Below are positions 45,445 to 55,692 of a stretch of 64,000 nt of DNA, piece after piece (positions within the stretch are counted from its first letter, which is position 1; every line of letters starts with the position of its first letter). Position numbers and translations under genes: made by a program. The notes beneath the pieces were generated by a model. It ran no database searches. It was not told the origin of the DNA and was given only the letters and a program-made list of their open reading frames with translations. This DNA comes from Micrasema longulum (Eukaryota; Arthropoda; Insecta; Trichoptera; Brachycentridae): contig JAGVSM010000444.1 of assembly GCA_022494885.1 (NCBI GenBank), positions 1 through 64,000 of the forward strand, read 5' to 3'.

Positions 45445-45833
45445 AAAAAACATTTAAGGGAAGGTAAAATAGAAGTCTGAGCATCTACGGGGCTTATGAC
45501 CTGTCAATGGCTGGTTTAAGTGGCCACTTTACGCACTGCGTAACATTCTAACATTGTAACATTCTCTTAAATGTTCTTCATCTCTGTTGTAATGTGTTAA
45601 TATAAACAGCTCCCCAGGGAGTTGTCACAAACATCAACAGATGAAAGAATTGAAGCAATATAGATGTTCAAATATAGGCAGAATGGTGAATATTACAGTG
45701 TGTAAAGTGGCCACTTAAACCAGCCATTGACAGGTCATAAGCGCTGAAGATGCCTGGACTTCTAAATTACCTTCTCTTAAATGTTCTTCATCTCTGTTGT
45801 AATATGTCAACTTAATAGTTTATTAATTTGATG
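45445..45833. repeat. Family A repeat, inverted dimer
   Basis: A minus arm (GTCTGAGCATCTACGGGGCT, TTTAAGTGGCCACTTTACGC) is followed by a plus arm (GTAAAGTGGCCACTTAAACC, GCCATTGACAGGTCATAAGC). TTCTTCATCTCTGTTGTAAT occurs twice, near 45575 and 45785, in plus orientation. Confidence 0.8.
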
Positions 45834-45834
45834 T

Positions 45835-46150
45835 CCCGACTATTCTCCAACAAATATCTTCTAATTTTCCTTCACATAGACTCAGAAATAATAAAATTCT
45901 GTTCCTCGGTCATCACAAGACTAATTATGGTTTTCATGCGCCTCTACCCAGAATGATTAGATTTGTAAATGAAAATCAAGATCTCAATATTTTTTGTTGT
46001 AAATTGAGTTTTTTTACAAATAGACTGAAAAAATATTGCCAATAAATTGACTGTATATTTGTGAAATTAACCTGGATACCATAATGCCAGTCTAATGTTC
46101 TAACTTGTCTTTGCTTTTCTTTGTTGTATTGCTTCTTTTATTTCTTATTG
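45835..46150 (+). pseudogene. CR1/Jockey-like LINE, C-terminus
   Basis: Reads VPTILQQISSNFPSHRLRNN, KILFLGHHKTNYGFHAPLPR, MIRFVNENQDLNIFCCKLSF, FTNRLKKYCQ, stop. Aligned with RRLRNNEVLFIDQHRTNYxL and IVNSRQDLDFF of the 41631 copy, this is a sister family with an intact tail frame. It abuts family A on the left. Confidence 0.75.
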
Positions 46151-46174
46151 TGATATTATTATTTTTAGTTACAT

Positions 46175-46352
46175 GAAAATGAACGCACAGTAATTTCTAA
46201 TAAAAATATGTTAATCGAAGCTTAACTGGCAGTGCACAACGGAGTTTTAGTCCCAACACTTATATATGGAAGTGAAACATGGAACTGGCAGAGGAAGGAT
46301 GAAAGCCGATTGAACGCGGTTGAAATGCGATCTCTTAGACGAATGTGTGGGA
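46175..46352 (+). pseudogene. RTE-like LINE fragment (TAG-tailed family)
   Basis: Reads VLVPTLIYGSETWNWQRKDE, SRLNAVEMRSLRRMCGK. It stops abruptly at a family A junction (GGGAAATC then TAGGCATTTACAGGGC), so family A was inserted into it or the two were joined by deletion. Confidence 0.8.
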
Positions 46353-46950
46353 AATCTAGGCATTTACAGGGCTTATTACCTGTCATTGGCTGGTTTCACT
46401 TAAACCACTTGCCACTTTACATATTGTGTAACATTCACCATTCTGCCCATGTTTGAACATCCATATTTCCTCAACTCTTCCATTTGTTGACTTTAGTGAA
46501 GTAAAAGAGCTGAAACCTTTATCCCGTGGGTGAGATTCATCCGGCTGAACCAAATCACCCACTAGGCAATGCCTGAACAGTTTTAAAATTTTTGTACTTC
46601 TTCTTTTATCAGGTAGATAATTCAACAATGTTTGAGTATATCCAAATGCTTGCAGATTGGCTGGTATTCCTTCCTAGGGAGTTGTTCATATTCAAATTTA
46701 TTGCAATATTGCAATATATAGAGGGAAAACGTTTTTGAGAAGGGGATATGGAATTTTTGGCATTTACAGAGCTTGCGATCTGTCATTGGCTGGGTTTAGT
46801 GGCCACTTTACACACTTTAAAACATTTACCATTCTGTCCGTGTTTGGGCACATTAGACAAACAAATCAAACAACGACATAAAACCCTGAAAACGCCTGAA
46901 AACCATTTCCAATTTTTATATGGGTTCAGCCGGATGAATCTCACCCACGC
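46353..46950 (-). repeat. Family A repeat, tandem plus inverted end
   Basis: Two direct minus-oriented units: the core GGCATTTACAGGGCTT at 46357 and GGCATTTACAGAGCTT at 46759 are about 402 bp apart. The right end turns to plus orientation (GGTTCAGCCGGATGAATCTC near 46925). Confidence 0.85.
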
Positions 46951-47884
46951 CCGAGACTGCGCGAGACTCGAGTGGGAGAAGCGTTTGAGGTAGTACAATC
47001 GTATTTTTTGTATTGGCGGGATATTTTGCGTTCGTGAATGGGACATTTGTAGTGCCTCTTGTATGAGTGACTCAACTCTACTCCCTTGGTCACTTTTACG
47101 AAATACCTGAAACATTATTTTATACATCACGACGCAATAAAAATTTCTTTAAAATAAGTGTCGGTTAAGGACTTTTAATCGACTTGATAAACAACCGGGC
47201 AGTTTTTAATTGCGTTACTATTATTCTCGGGGTACCACATGATTTTTGATGTGACTCTCAATTTCTCTAACAATCGATTAAAACACAATCTACCCTTTTT
47301 ATTTTCCGATTCCATCATAGGTTCTTACAAATTGTCAATATTGACCCTAGAATCCTGCCTCAGTCATCTACGGAATATTAAACAGAGGAAAAAGAATAGT
47401 CATGTTCGTGTGTCAGAGAAGAATTCCCGCACCAACCCTCGTCATGAACTAGGGAGAAAAGGAGATCGTGAAATAACAGGAGTTTATTCCGAGGTTTGAA
47501 TTTTTAAGGGACTCTATTTTTACTTGTTGAGTTTGCTTCAAAACACTATCTGATGTTTTCTCTGAAAAACAGATTCGAATAACCTGATAAAAAATACTGC
47601 TTGTTGCAATAATCATTAATTTTTCAATGAATTCATATAATACGCTTTTTCAAAACACTTTTTGGAATGAGGATTACAGTAAGTTATTTACGTAAAAAAA
47701 AACCAAGGTTCGTATAACAGTGGGAAATTAACATTTATCTCGAATTTTATCTACAAAGTAAAAATAAGTTTTCTCTAAAAAATAAAATATTTTTTTTCTT
47801 CTAAACATGTTTAATTATAGGTTACGTACGAAGATTCTTTAAATTATCATGCATTGTTTATTATTCTTGGATTGTTTAAACTTT
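46951..47884. other. No gene assigned
   Basis: 46950-47130 is GC-richer than average with no recognised motif. A frame at 47239-47499 (+, 86 codons) has ordinary amino-acid composition but no family resemblance. The rest is A/T-rich. Confidence 0.4.
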
Positions 47885-48045
47885 CTACTGAATATGTTTT
47901 TTTTTTATATAAATCTTGGGTAAAAGGAAATTTATGTTTTAAAAAATTAATATATTAAGCCAAATATGTAAGCATTATAGTTTTTTTTTTAAAGGCAGAT
48001 TTGCCGTTCATGTTAAAAAAATAAAATAAAATAAAATATACTCAT
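47885..48045 (+). repeat. LINE E 3' UTR end
   Basis: TACTGAATATG, TAAATCTTGGGTAAAAGG, AGCCAAATATGTAAGCATTA, GGCAGATTTGCCGTTCATG and AAAATAAAATAAAATAAAAT match, in order, the minus strand of 36001-36200. Only the 3' end was copied. Confidence 0.7.
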
Positions 48046-48339
48046 TTTCGTTCACAAATATCGGTTTTTCTTTATAGACAGTTGAAGATAACTCTGTTAA
48101 CATTCACGATAAAAGTAAACATTAATCTTGAATTTTATCTACAAATTATATTTAAGTTTTCTCTATGAAAAGTAGAAGATGTTTACATTTTTTTTTCTGA
48201 ACATCTTTAATAAGGAACTTTAGCCCTACGGGCAATTGGAGACAAAAAAGGTTTTCCTGCGTGCTGTTAAAATAAGAGCATTAAATTGTACGGCAAAGTT
48301 TCTTGGAAATGAGCAAAAAATATAAAAAAACCTTTTAGT

Positions 48340-48615
48340 AAAAACTCACAACTTTAAACGACGTCACTAGTTGAATGAACGAACCAATGATATGAGGGTA
48401 TTGGAGGATATTCGGTTCGCTAACCTTAAACGAATCAATCGGGAGAACTGACAGAGAAGAACCTCTGACGTCAGACGCGGAATTATTTCATAAATACTAA
48501 AATCATAGCGCTGATAACACGATATCCAAAAATTAAACAAAATTATTTTGGCTTAGTTAAATAGTCTAGCAACAAATAAAAAATATTTAAAAAAACGCTG
48601 AACTTCCTTTTTACA
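48340..48615 (+). repeat. Repeat H, uninterrupted copy
   Basis: Ordered blocks GACGTCACTAGTT, AGAACTGACAGAGAAGAA, GACGTCA, AATCATAGCGCT, ATTTTGGCTTAGTTAAATAG, TCTA and ACGCTGAACTT are shared with 58915-59100 plus 59690-59757. Non-coding, class unknown. Confidence 0.6.
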
Positions 48616-48659
48616 GGTTACAGATGAAACTACTTTTAATGTTCATACAAATACACATA

Positions 48660-48760
48660 TTTTCATAGATAAATATAAATTTTATTGTATACCGTTTAAT
48701 ATGTACCGATGAAGATAGCGTTTGTAATCGAGGCTCAGAACTCCTGACCCGTTTTATAGA
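48660..48760 (+). repeat. Repeat D
   Basis: TATACCGTTTAATATGTACC, GATGAAGATAGCG, TTTGTAATCGAGGCTCAGAA. Best match to 44795-44910. Confidence 0.5.
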
Positions 48761-48889
48761 ATCAATTGTTTTTTTTGGGTAAAAATGCTTAAAAGGGAAA
48801 TCGATTGGAGATTTGCTCATGGTTGGCGCGTTTTCCTATTATGCGGTCAAGGTGAATGTGCTTTTATCTATTTATTTATCAACTTATTT

Positions 48890-49615
48890 ACTCAACAATG
48901 TTTGAGTATGTCCAAATGCTTGCAAACTGGCTGGATTTACTCTCTAGGGAGTTTTTTCATTTTTAAATTTATTGCAATAGAGAGGGAAAACGTTTTTGAT
49001 AAGGGAATATGGAAGTCTAGGCATTTACAGGGCTTGTGACCTGTCATTGGATGGTTTTAGTGGCCATTTTACACACTGTGCAACACTCACCATTCTGCCC
49101 ATGTTTAAACATCCACATTTCCCCAACTCTTACATCTGTTGACTTTTGTGAAGTGAGACAGCTGAAACCTTTATCATGCGGGTGAGATTCATCAAACTGA
49201 AACAAATCACCTACTAGGCAACGCCTGAAAACAATTTTCCATTTTTTGTAATTCTTCTTTTAACAGGTTGTTAATTCAACAATGTTTGAGTGTATCCAAA
49301 TGCTTGCAGATTGGCTGGTATTCCTCCCTAGGGAGTTATTCATATTTTAATTTATTGCAATAGAGAGGGAAAACGTTTTTCAGAAGGAAATATGGAAGTC
49401 TAGGCATTTACAGGGCTTGTGACCTATCATTGGCTGGTTTAAGTGGCCACTTTACACACTGTGTAATATTACCATTTTGCCTATGTTTAAACATCCATAT
49501 TTCTTCAATTCTTCCATTTTGTAATGAAACCAACTGGTCCAAGAAGTTTAAAAATTGAAAAATTGTTTTCAGGCGTTGCCTAGTATGTGAAATAATTCAG
49601 TCAGATGAATCTCTT
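48890..49615 (-). repeat. Family A repeat, best tandem dimer plus inverted end
   Basis: TCAACAATGTTTGAG begins at 48892 and again at 49276, a period of 384 bp. Each unit has CCAAATGCTTGCA, CTAGGGAGTT, ATTGCAATAGAGAGGGAAAA, GGAAGTCTAGGCATTTACAG, GGCTTGTGACCT and ACACACTGTG. The second unit is cut at 49525, where an inverted end (GGCGTTGCCTAGTATGTGAA, GATGAATCTC) follows. Confidence 0.9.
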
Positions 49616-49619
49616 CACT

Positions 49620-49745
49620 TGTTATGTTAGTTTGTAATTAACCCTGAAGAAGGCATGGTATTGCCGAAACTAGTCGGTTGTCAAATTATAAAAAATATAA
49701 GTGGTACATAAAAACAAAGTGATTTTATTTTATTTTAATATTAAA
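49620..49745 (+). ncRNA. Hammerhead-ribozyme-like motif in Penelope-like terminal repeat
   Basis: CTGAAGA (49644-49650) and GAAA (49666-49669) flank a GGCA/TGCC hairpin. GAAACTAGTC contains the palindrome ACTAGT, a possible stem III, with C at 49675 at the cleavage position. Stem I fits: 49631-49643 (TTTGTAATTAACC) ends exactly at the core and can pair with GGTT (49676-49679) and AATTATAAA (49684-49692), leaving a 4-nt internal loop. Against it, one extra A sits between CUGAAGA and stem II. Short hammerheads with palindromic stem III are known from Penelope-like elements and satellite DNAs, where they work as dimers. Activity is inference. Confidence 0.5.
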
Positions 49746-50450
49746 ATAATAATGTTCCACAAAGTAAGTGCTTCAAACATTAAAAAAAAAAAAAAGAGTG
49801 TTACAGAAGTAGATTTATTTAAAATAAAAAAATACTAATTAAGGAGGATGCTCTCGTGTTTTGCAGAATGAAGTAAATTGAATTCAATAGGAAATGCTGA
49901 CTTGCTTCTTGAAGTCATGGCCTTGTAATTTCAGGTGAAATTATTTAGCACATGTGTCATGGATCATGGACTGTGAACTCCACACATTTATTCTCAGATA
50001 AATATCTGAATTTCAAATGAAACTCTCGATCATTTCAATGATTTGGTTCGACAGCCAGGGGATTTTCGCCATCAAAGCACAAAGTATTACACATTACATG
50101 GGTTTTTGCAAAATAGATTGTTAAATCTATGCACGCGGAGTATCAATTGGGATTTTTTACAGTGACTTGAAGAACCCCGACTGAATAGTCAATTACAACC
50201 GCATCGTCAGCATACTCTAGGTCGAAGAGTTTTTGGGAGGGGGAGATGGACATTCCTCGATCTTGTAGAATTTACATTCTAAGGATAAAGTTAAAAAGGA
50301 TTTTAAAAATAATAAACGACAAAACCAATGAAAAACCTTAATAATATACGTGAATGAAGCAGTGGGTAAAAATCTTCATAACGCATTGATACATTCGGTT
50401 TGCCCTGAAAATATTCGTTCTCCAACAAGGACTACTCTTTGCCACAAAAA
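49746..50450. other. No gene seen
   Basis: Mixed-composition sequence without recognised coding frames or shared repeats. A short stretch at 50165-50270 (CCGCATCGTCAGCATACTC, TAGGTCGAAGAG) hints at a decayed minus-strand reverse transcriptase YADD region, but too weakly to call. Confidence 0.35.
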
Positions 50451-50454
50451 ACGT

Positions 50455-51134
50455 GTCACCTCACTTTGTAGATACCTGTACATTAGAGGGGGCCGATAAT
50501 TTTTTCCCGACTTTTAAAATTAAAGGGGTCTAAAAAGTTGCCTTTTGGATTACTCAGAATGCAAAAAAAAACCAAAAAATATTCGATACTACTTTTGGCC
50601 CTCAACCAGAGCTTGAAGTTTTCGAAAGAGTCGATTTTTCGGAGTAAACCGGCTGTCATTTTGTATTTAAGTAAGAAAATCAATCTAATTAAATGTTTTC
50701 ATGTGCATTAAATCTAATTAAATAAGTATCTAAGGGCGTGAGTTGCGTTTTGTTTTGTAATAAATGGGTAGCATTGTTTTAATAGGCCATAGTTTTCGTC
50801 AATATTAGCCAGGCGCTCGACGGAATTAGTTCCGCGGAGTGAAAACTTTTTCCATTTCGGTAGTTTTAAAGCGCGTTCGAATATGTAATGTGATTAAGTT
50901 ATTTCTTTACTAACACAAATTAATTTTATCAATAAAGATAATTAACAAAATGTTCAGACAGTGAAAAACTTCAAACCTCGATTGAGGGCCAAACGTAATA
51001 TGGAATATTTTTTTAAATAATTTTTACGTTCAATGTGATCCAAAATGCAACTTTTTAAACCCCTTTTACTTTGATGTCTAAAAAAATAAAAAACCTCATA
51101 CACCCACTCTACTGTACATCTACAGTGAGTCATT
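50455..51134. mobile_element. Foldback element with about 170-bp inverted arms
   Basis: Left arm 50455-50625 and right arm 50963-51134 are inverted relative to each other. Shared blocks in order: TCACTTTGTAGAT / TCACTGTAGAT, TGTACA, TAGAG, AAAGGGG, TAAAAAGTTGC, TTTTGGAT, TTTGGCCCTCAA and TTGAAGTTTT. The roughly 340-bp centre has no transposase frame. It resembles a MITE or foldback DNA transposon. Target duplications are not clear. Confidence 0.65.
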
Positions 51135-51514
51135 TTTTGGCATTGGCCACCTGACAAACAAAAGCTGGGTATTGTAACAATTCAATTAAGACGCGTAGGA
51201 ACTTAAAACTTTGTTGACAAAAACCGGGATTGTCGAATTTAAATGTTGACAACACTTGAGACAAGTTTCCGGTGCCGAACAAGCGAAAAAAGCGAAAAAA
51301 AATTCTCCGACACATGTTTGAGTGTTCAAGAAGGCAAAAAAAAACATGTAGTCCGAAGGATCTAGGAGATGTATGATGTCAGAAGTAAGTGTTTATTTAT
51401 CTTTATTCAATATCCAAAATCGATTTTTCATTCAAATTTTGTGTTTCATTTGTTTTATGTCTCTCTCCTCCATACATTTTACAATTACTAGACCTGATTC
51501 CCATCTGCTAAACT

Positions 51515-52043
51515 AAAGCTAAACTGGCAGTGCACAACGGAGTTTTAGTCCCAACACTTATGTATGGAAGTGAAACATGGAACTAGCAGAGGAAGGATGA
51601 AAGCCGAGTGAACGCGGTTGAAATGCGATCTCTTAGACGAATGTGTGGGAAATCAATGTATGACAGGGTTACGAATGATGAAATCAGGCGAGAGTGTAAA
51701 TCTGAGACAAGTATAATTGATAAGATTAAGAAAGGGTCTCTGAGATGGTTTGGTCACGCAGAACGAATGGACGACGAGAGAATGGTAAAACAAGTATATA
51801 TGGCAAAAATGAACGGCAACGTTAGACGAGGACGACCAAGGAAGACGTGGCATGATCAGATAAACCAAAATCTTAAGTCTGGTCATGTCAAAAGCAGACA
51901 GAACCGAAGGGCACGTATGACAAGATGTATGAATGTGGAAGAGTCTAGGATTGTATGCCAGGATAGACGTGTGTGGCGGTCCATTCTCTCTGCCTACGCC
52001 TACGGGGAAATGGCGTGATGGTAGTAGTAGTAGTAGTAGTAGA
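51515..52043 (+). pseudogene. RTE-like LINE with TAG tail, best-preserved 3' end
   Basis: Reads VLVPTLMYGSETWN, stop, QRKDESRVNAVEMRSLRRMC, GKSMYDRVTNDEIRRECKSE, IIDKIKKGSLRWFGHAERMD, DERMVKQVYMAKMNGNVRRG, RPRKTWHDQINQNLKSGHVK, SRQNRRARMTRCMNVEESRI, VCQDRRVWRSILSAYAYGEM, A, stop. Only one stop (TAG for TGG at ETWN.Q) breaks it. The terminating TGA is followed 3 bases later by (TAG)n at 52021-52042. RTE elements typically have such minimal 3' UTRs with short tandem repeats. This copy is probably the youngest of its family here. Confidence 0.9.
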
Positions 52044-52580
52044 TTCCCATCCTTATATTATTCATTTTTACATATAAACATCAAAACTAGTACCTTGGCT
52101 CATTGGAGTATATTCCACCTGTCAATTTGACGAGTTGACTTTCGATATTGTCTCATGACGCGCATGTCAAGTTTGGAAGGGTTAAATGTGAATTGATTCC
52201 GAACAAGATCTGAGAATTGCATGTATGGTCATTACACGACGTTGCAAAGAGATCTCTAAGATATTTTACTCTGAAGACTAGAGAAGGAATGCAGGACAAA
52301 TTCCCTATAAAAATATCTCCGAGGGGCGATAGTATCCATCTTCAACCAAGTTCTTCATCATTTTACGAGATGGACAGCGCCATTGTCTTCCACCTTGACG
52401 AGATGCTGTATTTACTTCTTTTGCAATTTAAATTCATTTAAAATTTGTAGAGATTCTTACGTTAAAATAAGTATTCATTAAGTAGAATCCTCATTCATGA
52501 TTTTGTAGTCTTCATCTTGGTTGAAAAATGCTAGAGTATATTTTTAGACCCAATAATTACATTTTTTAATAGGTCAAATC
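52044..52580. other. No gene seen
   Basis: Slightly GC-richer sequence with a 74-codon frame (52217-52441, +) lacking recognisable motifs. Confidence 0.4.
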
Positions 52581-53146
52581 ATTAACATATTACAACAGAG
52601 ATGAAGAACATTTAAGAGAAGGTAATATAGAAGTCAAGGCATCTACAGGGCTTATGACCTGTCAATGGCTGGTTTAAGTGGCCACTTTACACACTGTGTA
52701 ACATTCACCATTCTGCCCATATTTGAACATCTATATTCCTTCAATTCTTTCATCTGTTGATGTTTGTGAAGTTAAAGAGCTGAAACCTTTATTTATGCGG
52801 GTGAGATTCATCTAATTGAATTATTTCACCTACATACTAGGCAATGCCTGAAATTTTTATTTTTTCAATTTCTATACTTCTTCATGGACCAGGTGGAATT
52901 ATCAACAATATTTTGAGCCTGTCCAAATCCCTGCAGACAAGGACTGGATTCAACTCCCTGGGGCCATTTGACAGCCATTGACAGGTCATAAGCCCTGTAG
53001 ATGCCTTGACTTCTATATTACCTTCTCTTAAATGTTCTTCATCTCTGTTGTAATATGTTAATGTAAACAGCTCCCCAGGGAGTTGAATCCATTCCTTGTC
53101 TACAAAAATTTGGACAAACTCAAAATATTGTTAGGTCAAATCATTA
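52570..53146. mobile_element. Family A element with 15-bp flanking duplication and 90-bp perfect inverted repeat
   Basis: TAGGTCAAATCATTA flanks the element at 52570-52584 and 53132-53146. Inside, 52582-52671 is the exact reverse complement of 52972-53061 (90 bp), beginning TTAACATATTACAACAGAG and ending CAATGGCTG. A second nested inverted pair is at 52908-52963 and 53073-53131 (CTCCCTGGGG / CCCCAGGGAG to ACAATATTTTGAG / CTCAAAATATTGT). Between lies the usual family A body. The identity of the arms implies recent formation or gene conversion. Confidence 0.85.
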
Positions 53147-53149
53147 TTG

Positions 53150-54514
53150 AATTAATTAGTAGGTATAATTACATAAAGTACTTGATTGTATTGTAACATT
53201 TGAATGTATAATTTTTTATATTTATAAGAAGTTCAAATAACTGAAGATAGATAACATTATTTGAGATAAATTAGTCATGTTTGGAATCGTTTGATTCATT
53301 TTTCATCTATTTTTCCAAGTAATTTCTTCCAGTGGTAATTATATGGCATGCTTATTAATACAAATTTGCTGAGAATGTAATATTCAAAACTATTATTTAT
53401 ATTCTATTTTACGAACACGATTTTTTTATGTTAATGATGGAAATGTATTTTTTAGACTAATTTTATATTTAAATGCAATTGGTAGTGTGAAATTTAAACC
53501 ATTTTCCAAAATATTATCCTGTATTACTCTTTGAAGAATGTTTTATTTATTTCTTTTGGAAGTGCATACTCTTAGCAGGCAGTCCACAATTTTAATTGAG
53601 GTTTTATGTTTCTTGATTTGAGCTAGATCAGTAAATGCGTTTGTTACGAAATTCGGCCATATAATAGTTGATTTATTTTTTAAATTATTATTCATGTACA
53701 AATAGGTATTTTTTTATTTATTTATCTATCAATTTATCAATGTTATTTTTCCTCTGGCATTTACTGAATATAAACATATAGGTATAATCCGCTTGCAGTG
53801 GCGAACAGTGACTTTTTTTATAGGTAAGCTTTAATTTTTTTCATAATTTGTACCTGCATGTACAAACATACATATAAGTAATCTCGCAAATGAGTGGAGG
53901 CGTATAAAAAAAAAGTATATCCAGGTACCCGGATTTTTTTTATGGTTTTGTGTAAAAACAACTTCATCTCTCCAGCTCCAGTTTCACCTGCTGGCAACAG
54001 AAGACGCAATACCTTATTATTTTTAATCAAAATAATTTTAACCAACAACCCAACAAACAAACAACAATAAATAAATTTGCGTAATATGAAGGTATATTCT
54101 CCATTATTTTAAGACAGTACATGTGTGCAAAAGTTTTAAAAAATAAAATATGTTTAAAAATAAGGATAATAAAATAAGTATATTCATAATTCCTTTTGGT
54201 TTGGCACTGATTAAAAACACCGTATATTTGTTTGTAATTTACATTTTATACTGCAATTATTTAGGTACTAATATAAAAGAAAGTAAACATTCTATTGTAA
54301 GACGTCACTCCCATTATGCACACAAAAAAATATTTTTTCTTTTACCATATTTTTTTTTTCTGAAAAATTAAAAAAAAAAAAACAATAAGATTAGATTTAA
54401 ATTAATTTATTTATGTCAAAATACATAATTTTAGCTTTATATATTACATTACATAACATATAATAACAATAACATTCATTAAAAATATTCGCAATAATAT
54501 TGCTGCAACAAAAA
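53150..54514. other. No gene seen
   Basis: A/T-rich spacer. Frames at 53818-54060 (minus) and 54150-54371 (plus) have no motif support. Confidence 0.45.
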
Positions 54515-54575
54515 TGTCACGTGACCATCGTGACCGCCGCGCCGCGCCGCGCCGGCCGTCAGCTTCGTTTCCTTC
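54515..54575. promoter_or_regulatory. GC-rich patch with perfect E-box palindrome
   Basis: GTCACGTGAC, a 10-bp palindrome with the CACGTG E-box, is followed within 10 bp by CCGCCGCGCCGCGCCGCGCC. This is by far the most GC- and CpG-rich spot in the window. It could be a promoter or 5' UTR of a gene outside or not recognised, but no transcript structure is visible. Confidence 0.3.
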
Positions 54576-55690
54576 TAAACTGAGAATGAATAATGCAAGA
54601 AATTGATAAAACCAAGCGAGGCGTCACTAGCTAAAACGCGCGGACTAAAAAACTGGCGTCATATGTCAACAGAATACATCAAACAAAAATGGTCTTTAGG
54701 AAATAAAGCTCGAAATGCTACTCTCCAAATAGAGAAGCTTGAAATAATATCTGTAATCTGCGAGTGAACTTAGCAAGGAAAATATACGCACTGCGTTTTT
54801 GAATGTTAAAATACAGTAAACATTTTGTATTGAAAAATAAGCTGCAATAATCGGAACCGGGCAATGCGCTGGGTGCGCATTTAGCAGCTTATATTTATTT
54901 TTTGAGGAAGATATTTTATATTTTATTTATTCTCCTATAATTGAAACTACTATAAAAAATATTATTGGTAGTGAAATATAATGGTAAGCTGCGAATAATC
55001 GATTATATGGACGGTTCGCCCCTGTCCGCTTGAGGTAAATTGGATCGACCAGAATTCACTTTCATATTTATATTTATTTATTTTATCCTTTTTGATTAGA
55101 AAACCCTCATATTGTCCAGGATGAGTTTGTATTTTGTCTTGACTCATTTGGAAGTAAGCAAAATTTATACGGTTAATTTTTATTTAATGGCCATCCATGC
55201 CATGTTGGCGATCTTATGAGCATCTACATGCGGAAAAGGGCTGAGCGTTACAATATCACTCTACGGATGACTTTTGTGTGCACAAAGAATGATATTAATA
55301 TTTTTTTTTACGCATTGTTTTATTTTTGCGATGAATAGTTATTTCAAATACTGCAACGCTGCACATTCTAAAAGCTTTATACATGCCTAATGTTGCAATC
55401 GATTGCTTTATGGGCAAATGCTTGTTCCAAGAAACCGATTTGTTACGGCAAATATGGTTATCGAATATGTTTCCCATAAATAAAATTAATATTGAAGAAA
55501 TAAAAAAAACAATTAAAGCCTAAAACAGGAAAAAAAATACATTTGATGATAATATAAAAAATAATAAATAGCATATTTATTTATTCAAATAATATAATAG
55601 ATTAATACATGATTCAAAAGACTTGCAAAATATTTAGATAACTATCCTTAATACATTTTCTCATTTCTTACTTCCAACGTCTGTCAAACA
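54576..55690. other. No gene seen
   Basis: A/T-rich spacer with no supported frame. Confidence 0.45.
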
Positions 55691-55692
55691 AA

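Noticed and set aside
46783..47130. 115-codon minus-strand frame
   Set aside because: Its 3' half is antisense translation of family A; the frame is accidental.
48890..49615. CRISPR-like array because of spaced repeats
   Set aside because: The repeat unit is about 384 bp with no short constant repeat/unique spacer pattern, and the DNA is eukaryotic.
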